This document shows positions 9,496-21,700 of a DNA stretch of 64,000 nt, piece by piece. The stretch's first letter is position 1; each line of letters opens with the position of its first letter. Made by a program: the position numbers and the translations under genes. This DNA is from Diplonema papillatum (lineage: Eukaryota > Euglenozoa > Diplonemea > Diplonemida > Diplonemidae): positions 124,001 through 188,000 of the forward strand of contig JAPJBO010000203.1 of assembly GCA_030068145.1 (NCBI GenBank), in the 5' to 3' direction. Below the pieces are notes generated by a model. The model searched no databases. It was given only the letters and a program-made list of their open reading frames with translations, and was not told where the DNA came from.

Positions 9496-12400
9496 TCAAG
9501 AGCCTGGCCTCACGGAAGCAGCCAGGGCCGAGGCGACACTCTCGCGTCGTTCCTGCAGGGAGCGGGACCGCGTCTGAATGTGGGAGGACGGGCGCGTGGT
9601 GTCGGGGTTGTACAGGCGGTTCACTTTTTCGCGCCGCAGGCGGTCTGACTCGGCGATGCCCTCGCTGAAGAGCAGCTGCATCTCGCTTTTGGGCAGCAGC
9701 AGCGGCATGGCCGGCGCGACCGGAGGGGGGCCGAGGGAGGCGTAAGGGTTGGCCATCGTCGTGACCCGCCGGCTGCCGTCGGCGGCCGACGGAGCGGGCA
9801 CGTCGTCCATCGGCTTGTGGAGCTTTTCCTTCGCCTCGAGAACCGTCGCGCGGAACTTCTCGACGAGCAGGGAGACTTGCTGCGTGGACTGGTTCTGCTT
9901 CCCGATGAAGTCGTGCTGCCGCTTCCACTCCGCATGCGTCGCGTTGTACGCCCGCAGGGACGACCGGTACGCGTCCTGGACGGCAGATATCCGGAGGCCG
10001 ATTTTCGCTTCGATGACGTCGAGGGTGAGGGTGTCCAGGTCTCGCTTCCGGGCGAGGAGGACCTCCAGCCGCTTCGCCAGCTGCGCCGGCGACGGCGTCG
10101 CGCCGCCGCCGGCGGGCGCCCGCTTCCGCTCCTTCCCGGCCAAGCTCGCGTCGGCGATCTTCCGCTGGACGTGCTCCACCTCGCGGTCGGTTCGCCGTAC
10201 TAGGGCGAGGTACTCGCGCTCCGCTTGCAGCATCGCGACTTCCATGCGCGCGCGGCGGACGACCCCGAGCTTCCGCCAGTTGCGCTGGATCGTGATCGCA
10301 GCCTGCGTGGGAGTGAAAGGTGGTGGAGGTTTCGCTTTCTGGGTTTCATGGTGATTCCGTGAGCACTTTTAGAGTGAAAAGCTTCGCCTAGGGATCCGGG
10401 GGTTTTAATCAAAGTCTCCAGGTGCCTATCGTCGAAACGGTTCCTTTCAGGTATCGTATACTAGTATGCGTTTGTATCTGTGGTAGCGGCTGGATGTCTA
10501 AGTTTTGCCGGTTGCCGACACTTTGACTTATTTGAGAGCGCGCCCTCATTTCCCGTAAGGACCTTGTGCAGCGGAGGGCGAGGTACTCGCTCCGCTTGCA
10601 GCATCGCGACTTCCATGCGCGCGCGGCGGACGACCCCGAGCTTCCGCCAGTTGCGGTGATCGCAGCCTGCAGTGGTGGCGGTTTCAATTTCTGGGTTTCG
10701 TGGAGACTCCATGAGTACTTTCAGAGTGAAAATTCGCTTAGGGATCCGGGGGTTTCAATCAAAGTCTCCAGGTGACCACCGTCGAAAGGGATCCTTAAGT
10801 ATCGTATACTAGTATGCGTTTGTATCTGTGGCGGCGGCTGCGTATGCGTGTATTTTAGAGCGCGCTCTTATTTCCCGTCAGGATCTTGTGCAGCCATTTG
10901 CCGCCTTCAGACACCGAAGCTTGCCGTTGACGGGCGATACTGACCATGCCATATCGGTTCCTTCGGGATAGCTTGGTTGATGACGGGAGAGTTGTCTGTG
11001 CGTGAGAAGTCCTTTACCACTGTGCGTTAGTAGTCGGTTCAAAATAAGTCTAAGACCAGCGTCGCATGCGACCACAAAAAAGAGAAGAAAAAACAAGTGT
11101 ACCTTGAGGAGCAGCGAGACTTTCCGCGGGATCATCATGACCTTCTGGTACTGCTTCACGAACGCCAGGATGATCATCGCGCCCCACGGCTTCTTGATGA
11201 CCCGCCGCTGCAGCACGCAGCGGTAGATCCACCGCTGCAGGACGTGGCGGGCGCGCGCCTGCGCGTGGTTCGTCGAGAGCTCCCTGTTGCGGCGCCACCA
11301 ACCCTGCAGCAGCAGCGCCGAGTTCTTGATCTTCGCGTTCAGCTGCGGCGGCGCGCGGAACCGGCACCGCACGACGGCCAGCGGCGCGAAGGCCGCGTGC
11401 ACAGCGAGCACGCGCCAGAGCCGGACGACCCACTGCAGCCGCGCCTCGTGCTGAAACGGCGAGATCGCCGCCAGATTCCGGCGGGGCGAGCACGGCAGCG
11501 CCGACTTCGGCGACACCACACCCCCGCTGAACGCCGGCATGTGCTGAAACGGCGACCGGACGCGGCTCATTAGCGCTGCTTCTCGGTCGGCCTCCAGCTG
11601 GGAGTCGATGGTCCGCTGGTACTCAAGATATAGGTCGTCGAACTTCTGCCGGATAGCAGCGTGCCGGGCTTCCGCGGTGGAGGCTCCGGCGGTGGACTGC
11701 AGCGCCGCAGCTTCGGGGGACAGCGGGCGTGCGGGGAATGGGCCCTGGGGCTGGGAGAAGCACGCCGTTTTGTTGGCGTCGACGATGTCGCGGCGCGCCT
11801 TCGCGCGCGCGGCCGCGGTGAGCCGTTGAACCCGCTCCTCGAGGGCCAGCCGCTCGGCGCTGCTGCCGCGGAGAGCCCGCAGCATCGACTTGATCTTGTC
11901 CCGCGCGGGGACCTGCTGCTCCTTCCCCGCGTCGCAGCTCTCCCTCCTCTCCCGGCGGCGGTGCCGTGTCTTCCAGTCCCGCTGGGACTTGACGCTGACC
12001 AGGTCCAGGGTGCCGTCCAGGCCAAGCCCCGGGTCTATGGAGGCAGTCCGCCCCCGCTGCCACAGGCGGGGGTCCTCGGCGACCCGCCTCACGCGGCCGT
12101 GCTGCTGCATCGCGGCGGAGATCGCGGTGAAGCTCGCTTCGATGGCCCGCTGCTTCTCGGTCCACCGCTTTTCGTCGCGCTGGAGCCAGCCGGTCTCGAA
12201 GTGCAGCGCCGCCTCGAGCCGCCGCGCCTCCGCCGCCGCGCCGCCGCCGTCGGCGTCGCCGGCTTCTTCGCTGCCGCGCGAGCCCGGCCGCGGGTTCGCC
12301 CGCTGCATCGGGAACCGAACCTTGTTGGCAGACCGCCGAGAGGCTTCTTCAGCGGGGGGCCCCGCGGCGGCCGTTCTGTCCGGCGAAGTGCACTGGCTTG

Positions 12401-12800
12401 CGGTGCGCTGTCGCGATCCTTGAACCGGCAACCCGTTCTCACCCTGCCCCCCAGCAGGCTCGCAGGCGGGCGGCTGTCCCGACGTCTCGGACACGCTGCT
12501 CCGTCGGGACCCCAGCGACGGCTTCCTGTCGGCTCGGGGATGTCCTTTGCCGCGGTCTCCTTTCGCCTTCGGCCCCGCCTGCGCGCGGCGGCCGACCCCC
12601 GGGGAGGCCCACTGCGTCAGCACGGCGCCGCCGCGCTGGTTCGCGGACATCATGTACGGGCTCATGCTGCGCGAGCTGTAAAAGCCGTCGGCGGGGGTGC
12701 CGCTGCCGGCCAGCTCACCGCCGAGGCGGGCGCCGGGCGGTGCGCCCAGGTCGCCGCGGGCGAAATTGCGCAGCGGCGGGAGGCTATCGGGGTCGTCCAT
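9496..12800 (-). CDS. IQ-motif, coiled-coil-rich protein, two exons
   Basis: Exons 11103-12800 and 9496-10302 are joined in phase 0 (CTCAAG|GTACAC donor, CCCACGCAG|GCTGCG acceptor), giving 834 residues. The N-terminal 250 residues are Pro/Gly/Ser/Arg-rich and probably disordered. A charged helical region follows. IQ-type calmodulin-binding segments appear at about 497 (ALLLQGWWRRNRE) and, right after the junction, at about 569-585 (ITIQRNWRKLGVVRRAR); the latter is the best IQ consensus. A helical, Arg/Lys/Glu-rich region with coiled-coil character runs to about 700, then a short Pro-rich linker. The function is unknown. A cytoskeletal or flagellar calmodulin-binding role would fit but is not shown. 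A duplicated, broken copy of the exon 2 start lies within the intron (10565-10665). Confidence 0.72.
10364..10490 (+). repeat. AR1 interspersed repeat in IQ-gene intron
   Basis: This AR1 copy, carrying GGATCCGGGGGTTT and AAAGTCTCCAGGTG, lies about 60 nt upstream (gene sense) of the exon 2 acceptor. It has a downstream extension TATCGTATACTAGTATGCG that is shared with the copies at 10718 and, more weakly, 30405. Confidence 0.8.
10565..10665 (-). pseudogene. duplicated, frameshifted copy of IQ-gene exon 2 start
   Basis: This region repeats 10205-10305 of the functional exon with small deletions, including loss of 8 bases in the IQ codons (CAACTGG kept, GATCCAGC lost) and 2 bases in the Ala/Glu stretch. 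A good-looking CTGCAG acceptor survives, but reading from it gives AAITATGGSSGS, out of the IQ frame. It belongs to a tandem duplication with a period of about 358 bp, which also copied the adjacent AR1 repeat (10718-10850). It is therefore a dead exon inside the intron. Confidence 0.85.
10718..10850 (+). repeat. AR1 repeat, duplicated with the dead exon
   Basis: This is the second unit of the roughly 358-bp tandem duplication. It is about 90% identical to 10364-10490, including the shared TATCGTATACTAGTATGCG tail. Confidence 0.8.
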
Positions 12801-13116
12801 GGGGAGGGAGTGTGTATTCTTAGTTTAGTGACTGGGCGCAGAAAGGGGAAGGACCCCGGGGGCGGCTCTCTTTTCTCCTTTGGCCGGGAGGCTTGCTCAC
12901 ATTGCCTGAGTCTGTTTTGAGTAGATGATCCGTTATAGCAACTCCGGGCAGGGAAATGTTAGCTCAATGAAGAACTACACTGCCTCTCGTGCATGATGGA
13001 TGCTCGCATCGAGTCTTCTTAAACTCTCCGGGGAGTTTCCGGTCTTCTCACTTCTCCCCTGTGTACTGCTACGGCGAGCGTAAGTCATGTCGGAGGCGCG
13101 CTCCGGGTCGCTAGTA

Positions 13117-13300
13117 CATAAAGGGGGGTCGAATGGTCGAATAATAATAATGTGAGAGGCTGTGTTATTATTCGATTTGTCGAATACTAAAAAAAGTTCC
13201 GGGTAGCCGAACAGGAGCAGGATCAAGTAGTGGTAGTGTTTTTTAGGCAACCAGACGTGTGTCAAATAACTGTTTAATTATTCGACGCCCCCCCTTTATG
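13117..13300. mobile_element. 184-bp MITE-like element with CATAAAGGGGGG ends
   Basis: The left end reads CATAAAGGGGGGTCGAAT and the right end is its near-perfect reverse complement (ATTCGACGCCCCCCCTTTATG). The interior carries TCGAATAATAATAAT and its inverted counterpart. No coding capacity and no convincing target duplication was seen. Confidence 0.75.
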
Positions 13301-14859
13301 AGGAAGACATGCCTCTGAAATGGGAAACCCGAAATCCGCTTTGTAGACTCCACGCACGCCAGCTTCTGAGGCGTGGATTCAGCCGTGTAGGTGTTGGCAA
13401 CATCGAGTTGGCCACTTGAAGCAGGGGGTGACAAGTCATCATATCTGCTGCGAATGCTCTGCAGCGATGTGCGCCCCTTCGGTGATTCCCGTTCACGCAC
13501 GGCGGCGGGAATGTGCAACCGTCAGACAGGCCGGAACCTGGACCGGACCAGTCAGTACCACGCTGAGTGACCCCCCTGGGCACAAGAGCCGAATCGATAA
13601 ATTGGCAATTTTTGACGGTTTCGTGCGTCGTAACCGTGGTCAAGTGCGCAAGCGTGTCGGCCCAAGTTGGTGAAAAAAAAAACGGCAGAACAATGAGCGT
13701 AAGATGGTGAGAAACGGCCCCATTCCGGCCCAACTGTATTTATTTCTGCTTCTACAAGCACCTACCTCTGCGAACGAGGGAAAGGGCAGCTCTAGGCGTC
13801 TAGTGTTGACACGAGGAAAAGGTGCGAAAGAAAAACAACGATTCTAATGCCGGGCGGGCACGTCGGTGCAGTCTCCCGAACATGACTCTAAACCCCGAGG
13901 ATCGGTCCAGGCTCGGGATGCGTACAAGCTTCGGAGCCGAACTCATTCGCAGCTGGATCAGAACTGAGCTTCAGACTTCAGAAGTGAAGCGGAAAAACGG
14001 GGGGGGGGGAGACGTCAAAGATACTCCAACCGAGATTCTGAGCAGGTGTCACAAAGAGGTTTTGCAATGCCCTTGTGCCGTCTGGCTGCAAGCAGGGAGC
14101 GCGGGAGAACAGAGACACGCAGTAGTATCAAGAAGACTGACCGTTACCGATTACCGCCAGGCCTTGGATCGGGAGAGAGTAAAAACGTCGGGGCAATACT
14201 GTTTTGGAATCGTTCAACTCTGACTCCCCATAGCCAAAGGATCCCCGAATAACCCTTCCCGCCCTGCCTTTGAGAAGGGTGAAATACTCTAGAAAGAAAC
14301 TGCTACTCTCTGTGCATGAGAAGGGGACTGAGCTGTGCAATGCGAAGGAAAGGAGGGAGAGAGCAGGAGGGGAGAGGAGGGGGATCTAAGGAAAGGAAGG
14401 GAGCCCCTCCCGAGGCACGTTGGAGTCCAGCCTTCTGGAGCTAGAGCTTGAGATAAAAAGCGGATGTCGCACCTGCTTGTTGTGTGTGCCGGGCGCACCC
14501 TCTTTGAGCACTGGCTTCTGGGGCTGGACTCCACCTTGCGGTTGACAGGCCACGACGTTAGGCAGGATGTGTGACTGGTGGCTCGTTGTACACAAGCTGC
14601 GCAGACCTGGCTGCCGCTTTTTTTTATGAGCGAAAGTCAAAAAAAAGAATATGTTGCCGGTGGCGTACGACCAAAAAGCGTATCCCTCATTCGAGACAGA
14701 AACTCTAGCCGGCCCAGCTTTGCTGCAAATAGTTTGAACTTGTTAGGCAGCAACAATCTGTGACGATAGACTGAACAAACAAACGAGTGACATAAGGTGG
14801 CCGCTTGAGCGGCGCCAAACTCTGCTGCAAAAGAACAAAAAAGAAATGAGTGTGCGGAT

Positions 14860-15099
14860 TAGCCGGTCCACCCCTATAACCCCAGGAACTGCATCGAATA
14901 GCCTGCCGCGGTCTATCACGACGTACACCATGGTCTAGCAGGTCCGTCCCGAGCTTCAGAGAATTGCTTGAAGCTGTCTATCACGGTGCGATCGAAGAGG
15001 TGGTTCCCTCTCCGACTCATGCAGGCCATCGCTATACAGATACTCTGCATTCTCACTTTAAACTACCACGGGGCAGCACCTAGGGAATGGACCGGCTTA
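14860..15099. mobile_element. MITE of the AGCCGGTCCA family
   Basis: The left end is TTAGCCGGTCCACCCCTA; the right end is AATGGACCGGCTTA in inverted orientation. Inside are GCATCGAATAGCCTG and repeated GGTCTATCACG motifs, which are shared with the elements at 17873, 28409 and 28650. Confidence 0.7.
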
Positions 15100-15215
15100 G
15101 TCCAAAGAGAGGCAGAGGATGCGGGCAGCCAGGAATTGTCGGACTTGCCGCCTGTGTTGCCGACAACCAACCGATGTTGACGTACAGCCTGTGTCGTGGC
15201 CATTCTTTTTTCCTA

Positions 15216-15300
15216 GTTCAGGCCTCGATTTCCGAGCCGCCGCCGGGCCGACATCGCGCTTGCGGCCCCTGCGGGCGTCTTGTCCCCGCTCACGGACGAG
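15216..15300 (-). pseudogene. partial copy of NCAPG2 3' coding end (copy 1)
   Basis: GTTCAGGCCTCGATTTCCGA, followed by GGGCCGACATCGCGCTTGCG and GGGCGTCTTGTCCCCGCTC, duplicates 15713-15815 with a deletion of the SGDPELTS codons. It sits about 500 bp beyond the true stop. It has no gene attached and is a duplicated gene-end fragment. Confidence 0.8.
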
Positions 15301-15647
15301 CTACGTGGCCATTCTGTTTTTTTTCCCAGTTCAGGCAGGTTGGTACCAGGGAAAGCCTGCTACACGGGAGCCAAGCTTCACGTGTTCGGCGGTACTGCAG
15401 AGCCACGAGCCTACGGGTCAAGTGGCTACCGATATCCCAACCTAAAAAAAGAGCATCAAGGCTTGGCGCACCTTGGGGCTTGGCGCTCGCGCTGAACACA
15501 AGCTCGTCGAGACGGTCAGCCGCAGGGCAGAGCGGACGACTGTGCTGCCTCCGACTCAAGCTTTGCAAGCTGTGGTTGACCGTCACGTTCCTGGACCAGG
15601 AGCGGCCTTTTTCTTTTTTCTTTTTTTTCTTCTCTCTTTTTTCTTCC

Positions 15648-15700
15648 TCGTTCAGGCCTCGATTTCCGACGCCAATTCGGGATCGCCACCCGCCAGGGCC
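15648..15700 (-). pseudogene. partial copy of NCAPG2 3' coding end (copy 2)
   Basis: The minus strand reads ALAGGDPELASEIEA then stop, the same ending as the real gene (SGDPELTSEIEA), directly after an AAAAACAG that could serve as an acceptor. It is either a gene-end micro-duplication or a potential alternative terminal exon. Confidence 0.75.
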
Positions 15701-15715
15701 TGTTTTTTTCCTCGT

Positions 15716-18700
15716 TCAGGCCTCGATTTCCGACGTCAGTTCGGGATCACCGCTCGCCGGGCCGACGTCGGAGATGGCGCGCTTGCGGCCTCTGCGGGCG
15801 TCTTTCTTCCCGCTCACGGACGAGGCCTGCGACGCCGGCGGCGCCTTGGCGCGCTGCTTGTCGCCGGCCGCCGACGGCTGGCTCGACGCGACGCGGAGCT
15901 GCCCCCCGAGTGGGATGGTCCAGTCCATGCGGTCGAGGTAGTCGGTGAGGAGGCTCATGGTCGACGGTGACGGGGTGATCGCCTCGAGGAGGTCGGCGTC
16001 GGTTTGGCTCCCGACGATGCTCTGCGCGGTGAAGACGGAGTGCGCGCGGAGGAACGGGTTGAGGTGCGCCGTGCGGAATGTATCCAGCCGGACGGTCGCT
16101 GGCCGCGACTTCGCGGCCAGGATGGCGGCGAAGACCATCGCGATGTGGCTGACTTCGTCCCTCGTGGGCTCCCTGCCGGTGGCGTGGCCGCGGCCCAGGT
16201 GCTTCAAGACGAGCTCGAGGAGCATCTGGAATATCGGGTTGTGCCGGATGCACAGCTCGGCGGTGACAAAGGGCAGCACCGAGAACCCGCCCGTCCCGCA
16301 GCCCAGGTACCACAGGTGCTCGACCATGTCGCGGAGCCGCTTGCCGTTGTTCCCGCGGGAGAGCGCAACGAACAGGCGGTCGACCGACTTCTTGAACACG
16401 CCGTGATCCGCCAAGTGCTTCCACGCCTGGTCCTTCGCGTGCTCCACGTCGCTCTCGAAGCAGAGGTCCTCGGATACAACTTTCACCTCGTCGCACTGAG
16501 AAAATTAGAGGGTGTGTGTAAGTTGATCAAGAGGCAGTGTCACAGGGCCCACGATGCGGGTGCGTGTGTTACGCGTTGCCGGAGGGGGGAGGTGATGGGT
16601 AACTAGACCGTTTCCCGTCATTTTTCCCCTTTCATTCAAAAGCCCAGGTGCTTCGCTTTGTATGCGCCGGTTGATCGTTTCCCGCTTGGCTTTCCCCTGT
16701 TTTATGTTCAGGCAAGAACTCTGATCGACCACCAACACACGCACAATACATTGAAGAAATTTGTTGTCGTCGCTCGGGGTTTTCACACCACAGGCCGGGG
16801 AGTATCCGGTCGCTACGGCGGGCGGAAGAAGAATACGCGAGGGGCATCCAACTGCGTGCAACCGCAAGGAACAGGCTCGTAACGCGTGCGCAATTAGGAA
16901 CGTAGGGTGAATAGCGCGAGCAGGGGTAGACCGTTGAGGTTGTTTGCTGTGTTTGCGGTCCAGTCCTTCATCTTCATCAACGGGCACACCACATAAGGTT
17001 CTCTCGGTACAGTAAATAACAATCGTGTCTTCTTGGTACCGGATTCTCCGACACGTCTCTCGGCTCGGGGCTTGCTCTGGAAGAGAAAAAAAAACCGGCC
17101 TCAACGCCCGCTAACAAGAAGGGATCGAGTAAAACTCCGTCCCACGAAACGAACTGTGCGGGGGTTGTCCGTCCAGGGAGGTCGTTGTTCTTGGTGCTAC
17201 TTCCGTTCTTTTACGCCGTCAGCAGGGGAGGGGGGCGCATAGGAAATGGTGCGCACCTGCACGACCGCGTTTCTAATCTTCTCGATGACATACGCCAGCA
17301 GGTCGGTGAAGAGCAGATCGGACACCTGCATCTCGACAGCCGTGGCGATGAACTCGAAGACCCTCGGCAGGAGGTGCGGGTCGATGGCCAGGACCGTGTC
17401 GAGGAAGGCGGCCGTGTTTTCGGCGTGCAAAACGTCGTCCGGCTGCCCCCGCTTGGCGAGCACGAAGCAGACCACCGCGTGCTTCAGGAACGCGAGCGTC
17501 TGCTCCGCCACGACGACGGCGGGCAGGACGCCGCCAGCGCTGCGCGCCTTCCGCGCAGCCGGGACGGCCGAAGTCATGAGGATCTTCGCGACCTTCTTCA
17601 CCTCGTCTTCGGTGCCCAGCCCGGCGTACGCCTGGCTCGCTTCGGGCGCGGCGCCGTCCCCTTGGCTTGCCGTCGGCGCCTTCGGCGGGTTGACTTTGCG
17701 CCTCTTCGCGGAGGCTCCCTCGGCGTCCTTCATCGCCGCCTTCATGCACTCTGCGTGGATCGCGACCCGGCTCAGCAGCTCGATCTTGTTCCCGAGCGCC
17801 CGGCACGCGTCGTTGTCGAAGCCTGCAACAGGGGGTGCGAACTTAAGGGACACACAACGAAAGCGTCAGATTGAGCCGGTCTACTCGTACCCCCTGGAAC
17901 CGCATCGACTTGCCTGCTGCTGGCTATCACAGTGTATCAGAGTCTATCAGCAGATTCGCACAGCCTACCCCAGTCTCAGCAGCAAGGGGTGGACCGGCTC
18001 ACACAGATGAAAAAGGTACCGACATCGACGCTCTATCCGTCCACGGCAGGATCTCACCCGATCCACGGCTATAGTGGCAAGTGGGGTAGACTTCGCTGCA
18101 GACGCTACCCACGTTAAGCCATGAACTTGAACGCACACGCAAACACGGCAAGTGTGTGGGGCAAGGGGAAAAGTTGGAACATACTTCGCACGGCCGACCC
18201 TCGCATGGCTTTGCACGCGTCTTTAACCTCGTCTATCAGCAGAGACATGATCGTGCGCCAAACCGAGACCGTCAGGACAGTTTCGCGGCCCCGCGCATCG
18301 TGCAGGATTTCCGTTGCGAGCAGCACGCCGCTGTTTTTTTGTATCGATTATAACCAAGTAGCACTTGCACCGATTGCATCCCAATTAGCACTTGCACGGG
18401 GGTGGCCGCCTACAAGCCAATCGTTCACAAATGATTGCGAACCCGCAAGATTTGTTGTGCGTGCAAAAATACTCGAGGTGCTTACTTCGAAGAAGGCTGA
18501 GGGAGAGAAACAGTACAACTACGATTTGGGTCTCTTTTGTTGAACGCTTACGCCCACCCCTGACCCCAGATTCATCTGTGTCGTGTGGCTACAGCACATT
18601 TACCTCCTTTGATATTGGAATATTGTTGCGTGTGCGAGTGGGGAGTCTTCGGCATGCTGGTGTCTACCACGATAGCCTCCTTTGCTATTTAGCAACTGGC

Positions 18701-21700
18701 AGCCTCCTCAAGTATTTCCTACAAAGCAGGTGCCTATGCTCTTATTTCCCATCCCTTTGGTTTTTGGCGCCGGCCTAGTACAATGAGACGTTGGAGGAAG
18801 GCGTTCGAGGAGGAAGAAGAGATTATTCTTCGTTTAGGTACGCAGCGTCGGGGTCCCGTGGAGAAACACAGGTCATGTCCTTGCGAAGTTGCGAGGGGGG
18901 CCGGTCAATTGGATTCTTCCCGCTACGGAACAAGAGGCCCCGTTGACTCGCAGGAGGAAACACTTCTGCGGGGTGCCCTCTTCCGTGTGCCAATCATGCG
19001 GAAGGAAATCCAACCACTCCGGGGAGGAGCAAGGGTTTTCAAATACGAACTGTGCGTGGCACAAACCTTTCGAGCGTGTCGTCGTCTCGCATCCACGTGC
19101 ACGACAGCTGCACGAGCTCGGCGGCCATGCCCTCGGCCAGCACGCGGCTCACGAGCAGCTTCCAGGACGGGGCGGTTTCGCCGGCGATGTTGCGGGCGGC
19201 GAGGAGCCTGAGGGTGGCGGTGGCCGACGACGGGAGGGCCTCCTTGCGCTCCCCGTTCGCGTCGAAGACGGTGAGCCCCTCGTCGTCGGGCGCGGCGGCG
19301 CCCGCGGCGCCGGCGTCCCGCTCGAGCGCGTCCCACTCGGCCGTGTTGCCGGTTCCGTTGGCTTCGGCGGACGACCGCTCGATGTCGCACAGCACCGCCT
19401 TGATCTGCGTCACGACGTGCGTCACGGCGGGCGAGGGAAACGCCTTCTCGACCGCGCGCAGGCTCGCTGCCAAGAACGTGTCCTTCAGCACTTCGAAGGC
19501 CTCCCTCTGGGTCTTCGTCCACGGTCTCACCCGCTTGTCCGAGCCGGCGCGCTGCGGCGTGCGGAAGAAGTGGGCAAGGCTGGCGGTCGTCGTCTGGATG
19601 ACCAGCAGCGTGTTTTCGACCTGCTTCTGCGTCTTCGCCGTCTTCCCGTGCAGCAGCCACGTGAACACCCCGTCCATCAACTTCCCGAACAGCATCGCGT
19701 GCGACATCGGCGAGCTGGCGGCGAGGGTCGGATACAGTACGACCGCAGCGCTCGGGTACTTCGTCACGATGGCGAGCAGTTTCCGGCCGTTCGCGACCAC
19801 CTCCTGATCCGACACCGGCGCGCCTTTGTTGTGCTTCTTCAAGTCCGACGGGAACCACACGCCTGCACGGAGGAGTTTCACCAGACAATCGATGACCGGC
19901 TTTTTCTTCTCGACCGACAGACGCTTGATGACCACCTCGTCGGAGGCCAGCTCGGTAAGGTTAAAGAACGGGTTCCCGGCCATGTCGAGCAGGGTGGCCA
20001 CGAACAACTGACGGACCTTCGTGTTCGGGTCGTTCAAGTGCTTGAGCGGGCCGATGAACTTCTTGAGAAGCTCGTGCGTGGTCGGCTCTTGGTACAAAGT
20101 CCGGAGGCCCTGCAGCGTCGCCAGCCGGACGTTCGCGTCGGTCCTGTCGTACGCAAGCTTCGTGAAGATGACGTCGAGGTACGGCAGCACCTGTTGTTTG
20201 GAAGCGGTTTGCCACGCAAAGAATACGGACGGCAATCGGCGTCGTGCTGTTCCGCAATGCACCATAAAAAAAAATTCGTGGACGCACTATGCTACCCTGA
20301 GCCCAAATCCTGGATGTGGGCTTAGGTGGCAATTTGGCGGTTGATCGTGTCCCTACTCGGGCGGTTCAGTTTCCTGCAGAGCACGCGGCAAAGTTTCTTC
20401 TGGGGGGTCCAACGGATCCAGCGGACTCGCGGATTTCCGAGGAATCTGCAAGGCTTGACGAGCCTCCCGATTCATCGAGGGAATCCTTGAGGCACCTAAA
20501 CGTACAGGGTACTCGCCGAGTCGGGTTGTTAGGGCAAATCAAATTGCTTTGCAGGGTGTGGTGTTCTTCGGCGGAGAGTCTACTAAGGGGTTTCAAAGGG
20601 ATGGATTTCAACGAGTCCGGCAACAACCTTTTTCCAGACTTTAGAAATCCTGTGTGACCCCACTGCGGGACGCGACTTTTTTGTTTGTGTGTGTACGTGT
20701 GTAAACCCTGTTTTGAGTGATTTAACACAGCACGCTGCCATCCGACACTTTTTGATGTAGACAAGCAAGCTTGTTACCATAAAAAACAGTAACCCGGGCA
20801 CAAAGAAGCGCGTATATTTTTTTTACTCTTTTACTCGTTAGTTGCCGACACCTTGTTTTAAAGTTAAAGTTCGCTTGAAATTCCGGGGGTTTAGGGTCTC
20901 CGTGTGACCGTTCATGAATGGGTTCTCGTAGAGCAAGAAAGGGCTATATGGTTACGGGTTGTATGTTTGGTGCACGCTTTCCTTTTGTTTCGTGTTTTGT
21001 GTTGAGGTGTCATTCAGATGTAAACCTAAAGCCGTCAAACTTTGTTAAGCATTTAGCTATGTTGAGTACATGTGCGCCTTTTCGTAGGTCAGCTTACTTC
21101 ACGACGCCATCACCTGTCATTGCGTCGTCAAAGATCGAGTACATGTTGTTAAGCATTGAGTGCTGTGAAGTGCAAGTGCCACGAAGGCATGCAGCACTGT
21201 TTGTTAAGCAGCGGCTACCAACACTTGCCGCGAACACCTACGATTGAAGTAAGTTTTGTTGAACAGCTTACGCCCGCCACAGAACCCAGATTTTCCTGTG
21301 TTTCGTGTGGGCTACAGCACTCTTACCTCCTTTGTCTATCGCAACTGGCAGTCTCCTCAAGCATTTCTTACCTACACAAAAAAAAAAAAAGAGAAAAGAG
21401 GACTAACCGTACGGGACACACCTAAGTCGGGAAATTACTTATCGGAACGTTACCGATAAGTAATTTTTTGTTACCGATAAACAATTTCCTGTTACCGATA
21501 AACAATTTTTGTTACCGATAAATAATTTTGTTGTTACCGATAAATAATTTCTCGTGTTACCGATAAATAATTTTCTGTTACCGATAAGTAATTTCTGTTA
21601 CCGATAAGTAATTTTGGTGTTACCGATAAACAATTTCTGTTACCGATAAATAATTTTGGTGTTACCGATAAATAATTTCTGTTACCGATAAATAATTTTG

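Larger units (their letters stand above)
12801..15715. other. intergenic region with small TIR elements and gene-end copies
   Basis: No independent gene was recognised. The region contains a 184-bp TIR element (13117-13300), a GGACCGGCT-type MITE (14860-15099) and two partial copies of the NCAPG2 3' coding end (15216-15300 and 15648-15700). A long T/C tract lies at 15607-15650. Confidence 0.55.

Noticed and set aside
11661..12920. 419-codon plus-strand ORF opposite the IQ gene
   Set aside because: It is a shadow caused by GC-rich third positions of the minus-strand gene; no domain is seen.
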